Position numbers and translations under genes: made by a program. A DNA stretch of 64,000 nt from Pedobacter soli (lineage in GTDB: Bacteria > Bacteroidota > Bacteroidia > Sphingobacteriales > Sphingobacteriaceae): the NCBI RefSeq assembly GCF_900101435.1, contig NZ_FMZH01000012.1, positions 1 to 64,000 on the forward strand, in the 5' to 3' direction. Each line of letters begins with the position of its first letter. Position 1 is the first letter of the stretch. The notes under the pieces were generated by a model. It was not told the origin of the DNA, made no database searches, and saw nothing but the letters and a program-made list of their open reading frames with translations. Shown here in pieces: positions 9,581 through 17,446 of the stretch.

Positions 9581-9773
9581 GCTTATCTATTATGGGATAG
9601 TCAAATTGGTTACACAAAAATTGGAATTGAATATAAATAAAGGGATTTCCGCCAGTATGGTATTGAGTTAATGTATTTGGTCACAGCAAATTTATAATAA
9701 TTAAGCTAGGATCAAAATCAAATGAGATATTTAAAGACTAAAGCTGAAAGACCAAGCGTGAATATTTAACCCA

Positions 9774-10159
9774 TTAATACTTATCATCAATCAGTTCTAT
9801 TTCTTTAAGATTTTTCCCTTTAAAAAAAACTCTCCGGATGAAAAGAAACCTAACCTGAATTTTAGCAGTGAAGCGAATCGTTTGGCGATTTTCTGCTTCA
9901 GCAAAAACATAGAAACCTTTTCGTAAAAATGAGAAGTATCACTTGCAAAATAAATATTTTTTCCATTTTCCAGTATTACCGTTTTTGTTCTATGATTTCC
10001 CTGATCAATAAATTTCTATGCAACTGTACCTGAATAGGATTCAACCTTAAAGCCATTGAGCCGGTCACAGGCGAGCAACCGGGAAAATTTACGTTCATTA
10101 AAATAGGCAATTACCAGAATCAGCATCCCAACTACCGGTAATAGTTTAATATATTTCAT
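9774..10159 (-). pseudogene. Decayed small single-TM protein gene
   Basis: Reading the minus strand from ATG at 10159 gives a 47-residue start with a membrane helix (IKLLPVVGMLILVIAYF), interrupted by an in-frame TAG. The same frame then continues sensibly for about 36 residues (KFIDQGNHRTKTVILENGK, IYFASDTSHFYEKV). After that the plausible coding frame shifts and ends with KNLKEIELIDDKY and TAA at 9774. One stop and one frameshift therefore separate three readable parts. Short proteins with a single TM helix and a G-x-V-x-x-K-F-I-D-x-x-N-H stretch are common in Bacteroidota and have no known function. Sequencing error is an alternative explanation. Confidence 0.55.
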
Positions 10160-10291
10160 CTGATATAACCTATAAAATACTAGCGCTATAGGTAAAGCTT
10201 AAAAGGAAAAGGCCAAAACAGATCATCATTTAAACCTTAGCGGAGAAATCTACCCTAAAGAGGACTAAAGCTGAATGTTAAAAGGAACAAA

Positions 10292-10326
10292 ATAAAGGCA
10301 GGTGGTAAGCTTGGCTCCCACCTACC
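10292..10326 (-). terminator. Candidate terminator of the peroxidase/glycyl-radical fusion gene
   Basis: Just past the stop codon, on the minus strand, GGTAGGTGG and CCACCTGCC (one G-U pair) form a nine-base-pair stem around 11 bases, followed by TTTATTTT. This is a good intrinsic terminator shape. Confidence 0.65.
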
Positions 10327-10338
10327 TATTATTCAATT

Positions 10339-13300
10339 TTATCCTTCTGCCATTTTATGGTGGAACGGACATTTACTGATATCTCCCTCTTTCTTTTCCA
10401 TCACTTCTGGTGTAGAAACCGGCCTTCTGCGGTGCTGATCCTGTGTAAGCGGGAACACCGAAGTAAAGAAGTTAGACCAACCTCCTGTCCTTACCCTAAG
10501 CAGGTTAAACTGCTCTGGCGAGCCTACAGCCTGGCTATAGGTATCAGGGCTTGCTACTGTAATAGTTAAAATATTGGATGAATGACCTTGGGCGAATTGC
10601 TGCATAACGCGTACGATTCTCTCTGCCGGAAAATCTTCATTCACATTATAATCGGTTGGTGCACCATCGGTCATCAGATCAGTGCCTTCTCCTTCAAAAC
10701 CAGCTAATGAAGCTTCGAAACCTGCATATTGATGTTCTACCGGTAAATCCATCGGACTTGGTGCTGCGCTCAAATCGGAAGCTACAGCAGTACCCAATCT
10801 ACGTCCATCTGCACTCGCACCATTCCAGGCACCCATTTCTACGTGGTTTTCGAATGTACCCACCCCCGGCTGAATCTGAATACCAAAAGGATGCTCTTCT
10901 GTACCGTAACGTACAGCGAGGTTTTGCAAAGCGCTGTACATTTGCGGCAGTGGTTTGGTAAAAGTCTCTACTGAAATTTTAGCAATTCCACCCACGATAG
11001 TATCGCCAAAGGCATCAATTTCGTGATGTCCTCTGCCATAACGCGGCAGGCTTAAAGCAATTTCGCGCAGACGTTTAAAACGATCGGAACGGCTGGTAAT
11101 GCGCGATTCGCCGGCCAGTGTACTGATAAAGGGCTCGGTCATTTTATATCCCCAGTCGCAGCACAAACATTCCAACAACTCGGGCAATGTGGTAACCGCA
11201 TTTTTATCGTCAAACACCATTACTTTAATGGCGTATAATGAATTAATGGCCGAACTTAGCGAGATGTAACAAGGTCCGTAAATATTGTATTTGGTACCAC
11301 CGCTATAAAAATCAAGTCCACGGGCCAGGCAATCGTCCATCAATACGTTTAATATTGGCGAAGGGCAGAATTTGGTGTTGGCACCAAAGCCCATGAGCTG
11401 TCCGTTAAAGGCTTTACGGTTTAACAGTTCAAAATGCTGGAAATAAATCCTTACCAGCTCATCAAAGCTCTTGATCTGATCGGCAGGTTTGGAATTAAGC
11501 GATACATTTTGTCCGAACAGGTAGGCTTGCCCGGCCGATGAATAGGTACGTCCCTGGTTTAAAGCACACTCCAGCGGCTGTAAGGTAGAAAAGCCACCCA
11601 GCGAAAACCAGTTCTCGCCCGGAAACTGTGGCTCGTAGCAACCATCGCAGGCATAATTCTGTGCCGATTGCATGGAAACTGCCGAATTCCAGTTTTTATT
11701 GTTATGACTCAATTCGCCTCCTACATGATCACCACTGCGGTAAAGCCCTTCGATAATTTTCTCATCGTTAAGCAAAATCGGATGTGCACCGCCTGAGAGG
11801 ACAGCATGGGCCGCTTCTTCGAGTATTTCTTTGGGAATATCTTTACGGGTACGCAACGACAGACAAGGTGCATTTAAAGGTAACCTGCCCGAGGCGCGGA
11901 TAAACAGTTTGGTTATATCGTTATAGGCTGGTTTGCTGGCAGCAAAATCTGTAGTGCCATCGGCAATGGTTCCGCCTACGGTAATTTGCTGAATCCACTG
12001 ACCTAAAGAAGCGCCCTGCGGGTACGGACCAGAGGCACCACCCATGGCCAGGTTGCCAAAAGGCTGATGATCTTCCATAAAAATACGGTTCTGCTGTACT
12101 TTCTCATCCAATTTAATGTAAAAAGCATCGATAATTTCCTGTGCTTCATCTTCAGAAATACCATCCTTTTCATAAAAAGGCTGCAACAGCTGATCCATAC
12201 GACCAATTGCGGTAGGCTCGCCGTTTAAGTGCAAACAGGTGTGCAGGGTAAAAATAAACTGTACCGCTTCTACAAAAGTATCGGGCTTATCGTTAGCCAG
12301 TTTTTTCATCCTTGCGGCAATAGCCAGCAGGTTGGCTTTTTCCCAGGCCTGCCCTTCGGCCATTTTTGCAGCAGTTTCCCGTGCCAGCTTTTCGTAGTTC
12401 TGAATGTATTCGGTAATGCCTTGCAACGATAAATATGAAGAACGGTAAAAGTCTTTCAACTCAGCAGTTGTGGCCTTATGCTCGTAAGCCAATACCTCGG
12501 TTTTCATTTGCTGTAAACCTTTTTGCAAGGCTTTTTCGTAGTGCGGAATTACGTGCCCTACTCCCGATGCTTCACTCAGGTTGCTTAAAAAGCCATCCAT
12601 ACGCTCCGTTTCTGAAAGGTATTTCATTACATAACGTCCTTCGCCCAGCGACAGGTTTGGCATAGCACCTACAATAATCTCTTCGGGCGAAATGCGGTAG
12701 GTATCCGATCCGTACACACATTCGCCTTTAGCTTCGATAAAAGCGGAATAAGGGTGTAGCGAACCATCAGGAAACCTGATTTTACGTCCCCTGAAACCGT
12801 AATCGGCCGAGCTGAATAACTGCAGGCTCATGCGTACTGCCCAGCCCTTTCTGATCATGATCGATTCTTTCATGATGTCGGCCGGTTTATCGCTGCCCTC
12901 GTAAGCTTTGATGTAATGTGCCAGGTCTTCTTTAATTTCCTCCTGCTTGCGGTTAAAATACCAGTTGTCCTGCCATAAAGAAAAAATATTTTCGAGCAGA
13001 CTCAGGATACGGTTGCTAGGGGTTTTAAAATAGTGGTTGTGGCGGTTAATACCAGTCGACATGGCAAAAAGATAATTCTGATGGTTGTAGTACATCAGAC
13101 CGTTTTTAGATGCATCCTGATAATGACGGTCTAAACGTGTCCAGTCTACCCCTGGAAATTTAGACCAATCGCCTTTTTCCATAAACGAGAAGTTATTGCT
13201 GTAATCGGGATGTATATCAAGCCCCAAATCATCTACGCTTGGGATGTAAAAAATACCACCCAGATCAGATTTAAGGTGATTGAACAAACGGTCGTTCATA

Positions 13301-14265
13301 AAGCCTTTATCGCCACCAACCTGGTTGCTCATGATGTTTTCGAGAATACCTGCTTCCTTGGCAAAACCGGCAAAGTAAATACCTTCCTCATCAGAAACAG
13401 TAACCGATTTAGGTGCCCTAAAACCAACTGATGATTGTTTAGCTCTGCCAAAAGGTAAACCTAAACGCAGGATTGGTGTGGTATTCCCATGTGCGTCCTG
13501 TATCCGGGCCGATTTAATGTGGCTACGCGAATCGCGGTCGGGAATAATGGTATCATCAGTTTTGCGGCCAATCAGGTCTTCAATCTGGTCTTCTGTCATC
13601 ATGTTGATCTGGTTCCAGTTAATAATAAATCGCTGTGCCAGTACAAACGATCCACCCAGGTGACTAATGTCTTCGCCACCAATTAAAGTATGTTTGGCTA
13701 TGGTGATCGGGTCAGACGGATTGTTGAGGTTTTCGGAAAAACGACAGCCCAGTACCTTACCTTTATTGCCATCCTTTTGGTTGGATTTAGAAGCCGCATC
13801 TTGCGCAAAATAATGTTTGGTTACCCCTTTAAGTCCGTTGGTCAGAAAATCGAGTACAACCTCGCAGGCCTGCTTGCTATCGCTTTTAATGTGAAACCAA
13901 AGATCGCCATCCGTATCATCAAAAACCCCTTTCGAGGCGTCGAAAACATCAGAGGTAAAAGGATCATCTTTGGTTGGGAAATTAAGGCGCATGCCCAGCG
14001 GTAAGGTTAGTCCTTCTTTTTTACAGATATTGGCCCAGTTTTTAAAAGAAATACCCAGTACTACCGAAGTATTTCTGTTGGCCAATACTTCGTTGGTATT
14101 AATTTCTTTCCGTACTGCAGCCATCAGTTCGGTTAATTGCGGCCGGCTTACGGGTGCATTAGTCCAGAAGGTGGTAAAAATGGCAAATGGTGATGGGTAC
14201 ACTAATCCACGCTGACAATGTTTCCACACTTCGTCGAGTCTTTCTTCAAGTTTTAAGGTGTTCAT
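10339..14265 (-). CDS. DyP-type peroxidase-like / glycyl radical enzyme (PFL-like) fusion protein
   Basis: One uninterrupted 1308-residue frame holds two families. Residues ~20-330 resemble B-type DyP haem peroxidases: GDLWFHIKSDS, then LNNPSDP, GGSFVLAQRF, IGRKTDD, SHIKSA (His249, aligned with the proximal haem ligand), ILRLGLPFG (Arg267, aligned with the distal Arg) and GIYFAGFAKE. The GxxDG motif is replaced by RFSEN, so the catalytic Asp position appears to be Glu178. Residues ~440-1290 are a glycyl radical enzyme: thiyl loop DGCYEPQ (Cys876, Glu878; the Cys-x-Glu form of dehydratase/lyase members rather than the Cys-Cys of pyruvate formate-lyase) and the C-terminal RTGGWSNFF, aligned with RVSGYSAYF, giving candidate radical Gly1262. 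The tail has KCPFHH (Cys1299), like a haem-regulatory Cys-Pro motif. No signal peptide is present. No radical-SAM activase occurs in the window. The substrate is unknown. Family assignments are firm, the catalytic state is not. Confidence 0.88.
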   Translation of the reverse strand: MNTLKLEERLDEVWKHCQRGLVYPSPFAIFTTFWTNAPVSRPQLTELMAAVRKEINTNEVLANRNTSVVLGISFKNWANICKKEGLTLPLGMRLNFPTKDDPFTSDVFDASKGVFDDTDGDLWFHIKSDSKQACEVVLDFLTNGLKGVTKHYFAQDAASKSNQKDGNKGKVLGCRFSENLNNPSDPITIAKHTLIGGEDISHLGGSFVLAQRFIINWNQINMMTEDQIEDLIGRKTDDTIIPDRDSRSHIKSARIQDAHGNTTPILRLGLPFGRAKQSSVGFRAPKSVTVSDEEGIYFAGFAKEAGILENIMSNQVGGDKGFMNDRLFNHLKSDLGGIFYIPSVDDLGLDIHPDYSNNFSFMEKGDWSKFPGVDWTRLDRHYQDASKNGLMYYNHQNYLFAMSTGINRHNHYFKTPSNRILSLLENIFSLWQDNWYFNRKQEEIKEDLAHYIKAYEGSDKPADIMKESIMIRKGWAVRMSLQLFSSADYGFRGRKIRFPDGSLHPYSAFIEAKGECVYGSDTYRISPEEIIVGAMPNLSLGEGRYVMKYLSETERMDGFLSNLSEASGVGHVIPHYEKALQKGLQQMKTEVLAYEHKATTAELKDFYRSSYLSLQGITEYIQNYEKLARETAAKMAEGQAWEKANLLAIAARMKKLANDKPDTFVEAVQFIFTLHTCLHLNGEPTAIGRMDQLLQPFYEKDGISEDEAQEIIDAFYIKLDEKVQQNRIFMEDHQPFGNLAMGGASGPYPQGASLGQWIQQITVGGTIADGTTDFAASKPAYNDITKLFIRASGRLPLNAPCLSLRTRKDIPKEILEEAAHAVLSGGAHPILLNDEKIIEGLYRSGDHVGGELSHNNKNWNSAVSMQSAQNYACDGCYEPQFPGENWFSLGGFSTLQPLECALNQGRTYSSAGQAYLFGQNVSLNSKPADQIKSFDELVRIYFQHFELLNRKAFNGQLMGFGANTKFCPSPILNVLMDDCLARGLDFYSGGTKYNIYGPCYISLSSAINSLYAIKVMVFDDKNAVTTLPELLECLCCDWGYKMTEPFISTLAGESRITSRSDRFKRLREIALSLPRYGRGHHEIDAFGDTIVGGIAKISVETFTKPLPQMYSALQNLAVRYGTEEHPFGIQIQPGVGTFENHVEMGAWNGASADGRRLGTAVASDLSAAPSPMDLPVEHQYAGFEASLAGFEGEGTDLMTDGAPTDYNVNEDFPAERIVRVMQQFAQGHSSNILTITVASPDTYSQAVGSPEQFNLLRVRTGGWSNFFTSVFPLTQDQHRRRPVSTPEVMEKKEGDISKCPFHHKMAEG

Positions 14266-14560
14266 TTTAAGAGATGTTTATGTTTATAGATGGTTAATTT
14301 TGCCTGCTCTTTAACTTAAGATTTAGCGATCTACTAAGTAACCATATTTCGATGTATTTTTACACCGTATAATCACCCTATTTTTAACTACACATCTACT
14401 ATCACGGCCCTTACATCTACTTCTGCAGAACCGCACTTAAAACCGTCGACATAAATCACTAATTACCAACTAAATCCATTTTTAATCCACGGGCTCAGCT
14501 GCCGGAAATCCGACGGAAATTTCGATAATGAAAGCAACATTAGTCATCTAATAAATTGAT

Positions 14561-14570
14561 CAAACGTTTG
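14561..14570. promoter_or_regulatory. Palindrome CAAACGTTTG, candidate LacI-type operator
   Basis: A perfect ten-base palindrome with a central CG lies in the 381-base divergent gap (14266-14646) between the fusion gene and the sulfatase. The form fits operators of LacI-family regulators. No such regulator is in the window. The rest of the gap shows AT-rich DNA without a reading frame. Confidence 0.35.
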
Positions 14571-14575
14571 CGTTG

Positions 14576-14604
14576 TTTTGCATTAAACATTTAGCTTATC
14601 TTAG
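14576..14604 (+). promoter_or_regulatory. Candidate sulfatase promoter
   Basis: TTTTG at 14576 and TATCTTAG at 14597 match the Bacteroidota -33 and -7 (TAnnTTTG) boxes with one mismatch in the -7 box and 16 bases between. The palindrome at 14561 lies just upstream of the -33 box. Confidence 0.4.
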
Positions 14605-14646
14605 AACCTAACAGCTATTCATCAACAAGTTAACCAGCTAACCAAA

Positions 14647-16224
14647 TTGAAAACAACTCCTAAAATAAGCAGCAACATAATACAGCGATTGGCCTTTATA
14701 CTCTTGCTTTTAACTGGTGTAAACACCTTTGCGCAACAAAAGAAAAGCAGGCCAAATATCATTTTATTTTTAGTAGATGATATGGGTATCATGGATACTT
14801 CTGTTCCTTTTCGCGGCGAGGCAATGCCCTTAAACAAGCGATATCATACCCCCAACATGGAGCGATTGGCCAAACAAGGCATGAAATTTACCAATGCGTA
14901 TGCGCAACCGGTTTGTACGCCCACACGAACAAGCTTGCTTACAGGAATGAACACGGCACGTACCCACATCACCAACTGGACATCGCCCAATAAAAATGAA
15001 CCAACAGATGCTAAAGACGAACAGTTTGGTCCTTTAAACTGGAATATTAACGGATTAAGCAACACTCCGCAAACCGAAAACACAGTTTATGCTACTACTT
15101 TCCCACAATTATTAAAAAATGCAGGCTACTACACCATTCATGTAGGCAAAGCGCATTGGGGCTCAATGGGTACACCAGGATCAAACCCTTACAACCTGGG
15201 GTTTATGGTTAATATTGCCGGTCACTCGGCAGGTCACCCGCAAAGTTATCTTTCCGAGCAACGCTATGGCAATTTACCAGGCAAAGCACAGGCACAAGCC
15301 GTGCCCGATTTGCAGGAATACTATAATACCGGTACTTTTTTAACTGAAGCACTGACTCTAGAAGCTAAGAAAGCGATGGAAACGCCTATTGCCAGAAAAG
15401 AACCTTTTTATCTCAATCTGGCACATTATGCTGTACATGTACCACTAATGGCCGATAAACGTTTTGTGCAGCGATATTATGATGCTGGGTTAGATAGTGC
15501 CGAAGCCAGGTATGCCAGCATGATTGAAGGTATGGACAAAAGTTTGGGCGATATTATGGATTTCCTTAAAGCAAAGGGCATAGCAGAAAATACCATTATA
15601 GTTTTTATGAGCGATAATGGTGGCTTGGACGCGCATGGTCGTGGTGGACCGGTGAATACGCACAATTATCCTTTCCGTTCGGGAAAAGGTTCGGTATATG
15701 AAGGCGGTATCCGCGAGCCGATGCTGGTAAAATGGCCAGGTGTAACCAAACCACAAAGTACAAATGCCAATCCGGTAATTATCGATGATTTTTTTCCCAC
15801 TATACTGGATTGGGCAGGCATACGCAATAATAAAACGATTCAAAAACTGGATGGCATAAGCCTGGTACCTACCTTAAAAAACCCAGCTGTTAAACTTACC
15901 GAACGCCCACTCGTTTTCCATTACCCAAACAAATGGACCAACGAAAAGGAAAAAGATGAGCAGCTTTTAGGCATAAACTATTATAGTGCGCTAAGGTACG
16001 GCCAATGGAAACTGATTTACCGCATGCGAAACCAGGAATTAGAATTGTACGATTTGAGTAAGGATATATCGGAGAAAAATAACCTGGCAGCAGCAAATCC
16101 TGCCGAGACTAAAAAACTGGCTGGCATTTTAGGTAAAACCTTAAAAGAACGTGGTGCACAAATGCCTGTAGCAAGTAGTACATCAAAGCCAGTTCCTTTC
16201 CCTGATGAAGTGACTATCCGGTAA
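14647..16224 (+). CDS. Sulfatase (arylsulfatase family), exported
   Basis: Type I sulfatase that hydrolyses sulfate esters, probably on glycans. The signal peptide is followed by RPNIILFLVDDMG (metal-binding Asp pair), QPVCTPTRTSLLTG (Cys90 in the C-x-P-x-R signature that is converted to formylglycine) and VFMSDNGGLDAHGRGGP (second metal site). The start is TTG at 14647: no ATG lies between the upstream sequence and a good signal peptide (KTTPKISSNIIQRLAFILLLLTG), so TTG is preferred. At 525 residues it has normal length. No anaerobic sulfatase-maturing enzyme is in the window. Together with the GH29 locus it suggests sulfated, fucosylated glycans as food; that is inference. Confidence 0.93.
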   Translation: MKTTPKISSNIIQRLAFILLLLTGVNTFAQQKKSRPNIILFLVDDMGIMDTSVPFRGEAMPLNKRYHTPNMERLAKQGMKFTNAYAQPVCTPTRTSLLTGMNTARTHITNWTSPNKNEPTDAKDEQFGPLNWNINGLSNTPQTENTVYATTFPQLLKNAGYYTIHVGKAHWGSMGTPGSNPYNLGFMVNIAGHSAGHPQSYLSEQRYGNLPGKAQAQAVPDLQEYYNTGTFLTEALTLEAKKAMETPIARKEPFYLNLAHYAVHVPLMADKRFVQRYYDAGLDSAEARYASMIEGMDKSLGDIMDFLKAKGIAENTIIVFMSDNGGLDAHGRGGPVNTHNYPFRSGKGSVYEGGIREPMLVKWPGVTKPQSTNANPVIIDDFFPTILDWAGIRNNKTIQKLDGISLVPTLKNPAVKLTERPLVFHYPNKWTNEKEKDEQLLGINYYSALRYGQWKLIYRMRNQELELYDLSKDISEKNNLAAANPAETKKLAGILGKTLKERGAQMPVASSTSKPVPFPDEVTIR

Positions 16225-16239
16225 AACATGAAGATATCT

Positions 16240-16277
16240 AAATATCCCAAAGGCATAAAAGCGTTGGGATATTTTTC
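16240..16277 (+). terminator. Terminator between the sulfatase and the convergent small gene
   Basis: AATATCCCAA and TTGGGATATT form a ten-base-pair stem around 13 bases, followed by TTTT. It sits in the convergent gap, and its minus-strand copy could also serve the facing gene. Confidence 0.75.
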
Positions 16278-16710
16278 AATGCCATAATAAAACAATAACC
16301 ATTACCAGAAGCATAACCAGCAGTAAGATAAAAATAAATGGTTTTGTAACCAGGTTACCGAATATTCCTTGCGGATTTGTAAACCAGGAAGTTAACGTCT
16401 TCCGTACCCCATGCAGCGAAGCAGCCTCGCTTGATTTAAATTCGTTCCAATTGAGATAACCCACAAATATGGCCAATGCATTTAATGTTGTAATTTGAGG
16501 GTGGTAGGACTCTTTGGTTTTCAACTTTCCGAAAACCCTTTTAAGTGTATTTTTACTAATGTATATTTTGGTTTCCCGCATTACAGCTTCCGATAATACG
16601 ATATAATTAGAGTCAGACCACTTGTTTATTATGGGCATATTTAATTTTTGGGCAATTAAATTGCCACAAACAGTCAGATATGAATTGAGATTAACCAGTT
16701 TTCTATGCAT
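16276..16710 (-). CDS. Small protein with regulator-like N-terminus and C-terminal TM helix
   Basis: Function not recognised. The 144-residue protein begins with a region found in many Bacteroidota signalling proteins (LSEAVMRETKIYISKNTLKRVFGKLKTKE, then LNALAIFVGYLNWNEFK), which resembles a helical DNA- or protein-binding domain. It ends with one strongly hydrophobic helix (residues ~120-143, FIFILLLVMLLVMVIVLLW), so it is probably tail-anchored in the inner membrane. It is convergent with the sulfatase and has its own upstream region. A membrane-tethered regulator is possible but unproven. Confidence 0.7.
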   Translation of the reverse strand: MHRKLVNLNSYLTVCGNLIAQKLNMPIINKWSDSNYIVLSEAVMRETKIYISKNTLKRVFGKLKTKESYHPQITTLNALAIFVGYLNWNEFKSSEAASLHGVRKTLTSWFTNPQGIFGNLVTKPFIFILLLVMLLVMVIVLLWH

Positions 16711-17161
16711 TTTCAGTGCAGTTGTAAATTATTTCCCTTTGCTTTAATGCCCCGTTTTCCGGCAGGAAACCGCTATTTAATAGTGAAGGGCTGATATGGT
16801 GACAAAGACAACAATTACACCAATAGCCATATACGCACAGTTTTACGCAGTAATTAGCTCATTTATTAACTGTATAATGCAAATAACAGCTGTTTCGGGC
16901 CTTTATTTTTTTCAGGCTTAGCTATTTATCTAAAATCAGGGATTAAAAAAGTGTGGAAATAATTCCACGCTTTTCCACAATTCAACAATATTTTATTCCA
17001 CACTACAAATCCCGCAAACAGCAGCACAAAAAAATCACGTCCATGATTTTGGATGAACAATGGGCAAGAAAAAAATAGGCTACATCTTGATTTTACAATA
17101 GTTTTGGGACAATGATTCTTGATTCTGGCATTGAGCCGAATTCAGACAAATAACAAACCCA

Positions 17162-17251
17162 ATGCAACTTCAAATAGACAGTACCTGGATATTGGTTATA
17201 GCAGGAGCGCTATTGGGTTATTACCAATTAAAAAACAAAGGGAAGATTTAG
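17162..17251 (+). CDS. Candidate 29-residue membrane peptide
   Basis: In the 736-base gap between two facing-away genes (16711-17446) there is one small frame with a good ATG. It encodes a polar N-terminus, a hydrophobic helix (WILVIAGALLGYY) and a basic tail (QLKNKGKI). A -7-like box TAGTTTTG lies at 17099-17106 and a strong terminator at 17355-17389, so a transcript of about 275 bases could carry it. The frame could be chance; the transcript itself is better supported than the peptide. The left part of the gap (16711-17040) has only short inverted repeats such as GTGGAA/TTCCAC near 16953. Confidence 0.4.
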   Translation: MQLQIDSTWILVIAGALLGYYQLKNKGKI

Positions 17252-17354
17252 CAGCAGTGCTTTAAAAAACATTTAAGATTCTTCGCTCTGGAGATATACC
17301 TCGGGATGGGTAATCAATCAGGGTTTAGAGTTGCCCTGAATAGCTTATAGCTAT

Positions 17355-17389
17355 GGATGCAGTTTCTCATCAACTGCATCCTTTTTTTT
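17355..17389 (+). terminator. Strong intrinsic terminator of a short transcript
   Basis: GGATGCAGTT, a seven-base loop, AACTGCATCC and then T8. The ten perfect base pairs and T-tract are the best terminator in the window. The region before it (17281-17354) can form small hairpins such as TCAGGG/CCCTGA, consistent with a structured RNA. Confidence 0.85.
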
Positions 17390-17446
17390 ATTTACGTTGC
17401 TAAGTTATCGTAAGCTTAAATAACATTGTTTTAAAAAGAGATTTGT

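Noticed and set aside
13478-13686. Overlapping plus-strand frames inside the fusion gene
   Set aside because: They are shadows of the long minus-strand gene and show no signal or domain.
10339-14265. Possibility that the fusion gene is two genes joined by an assembly error
   Set aside because: The linker region (~330-440) is a continuous, ordered coding sequence without stop, repeat or composition break. Not excluded without read data, but no sign of it.
17099-17389. 6S RNA or another known structured RNA
   Set aside because: A long bulged rod or another recognised consensus could not be drawn by eye; left as an unnamed transcript.
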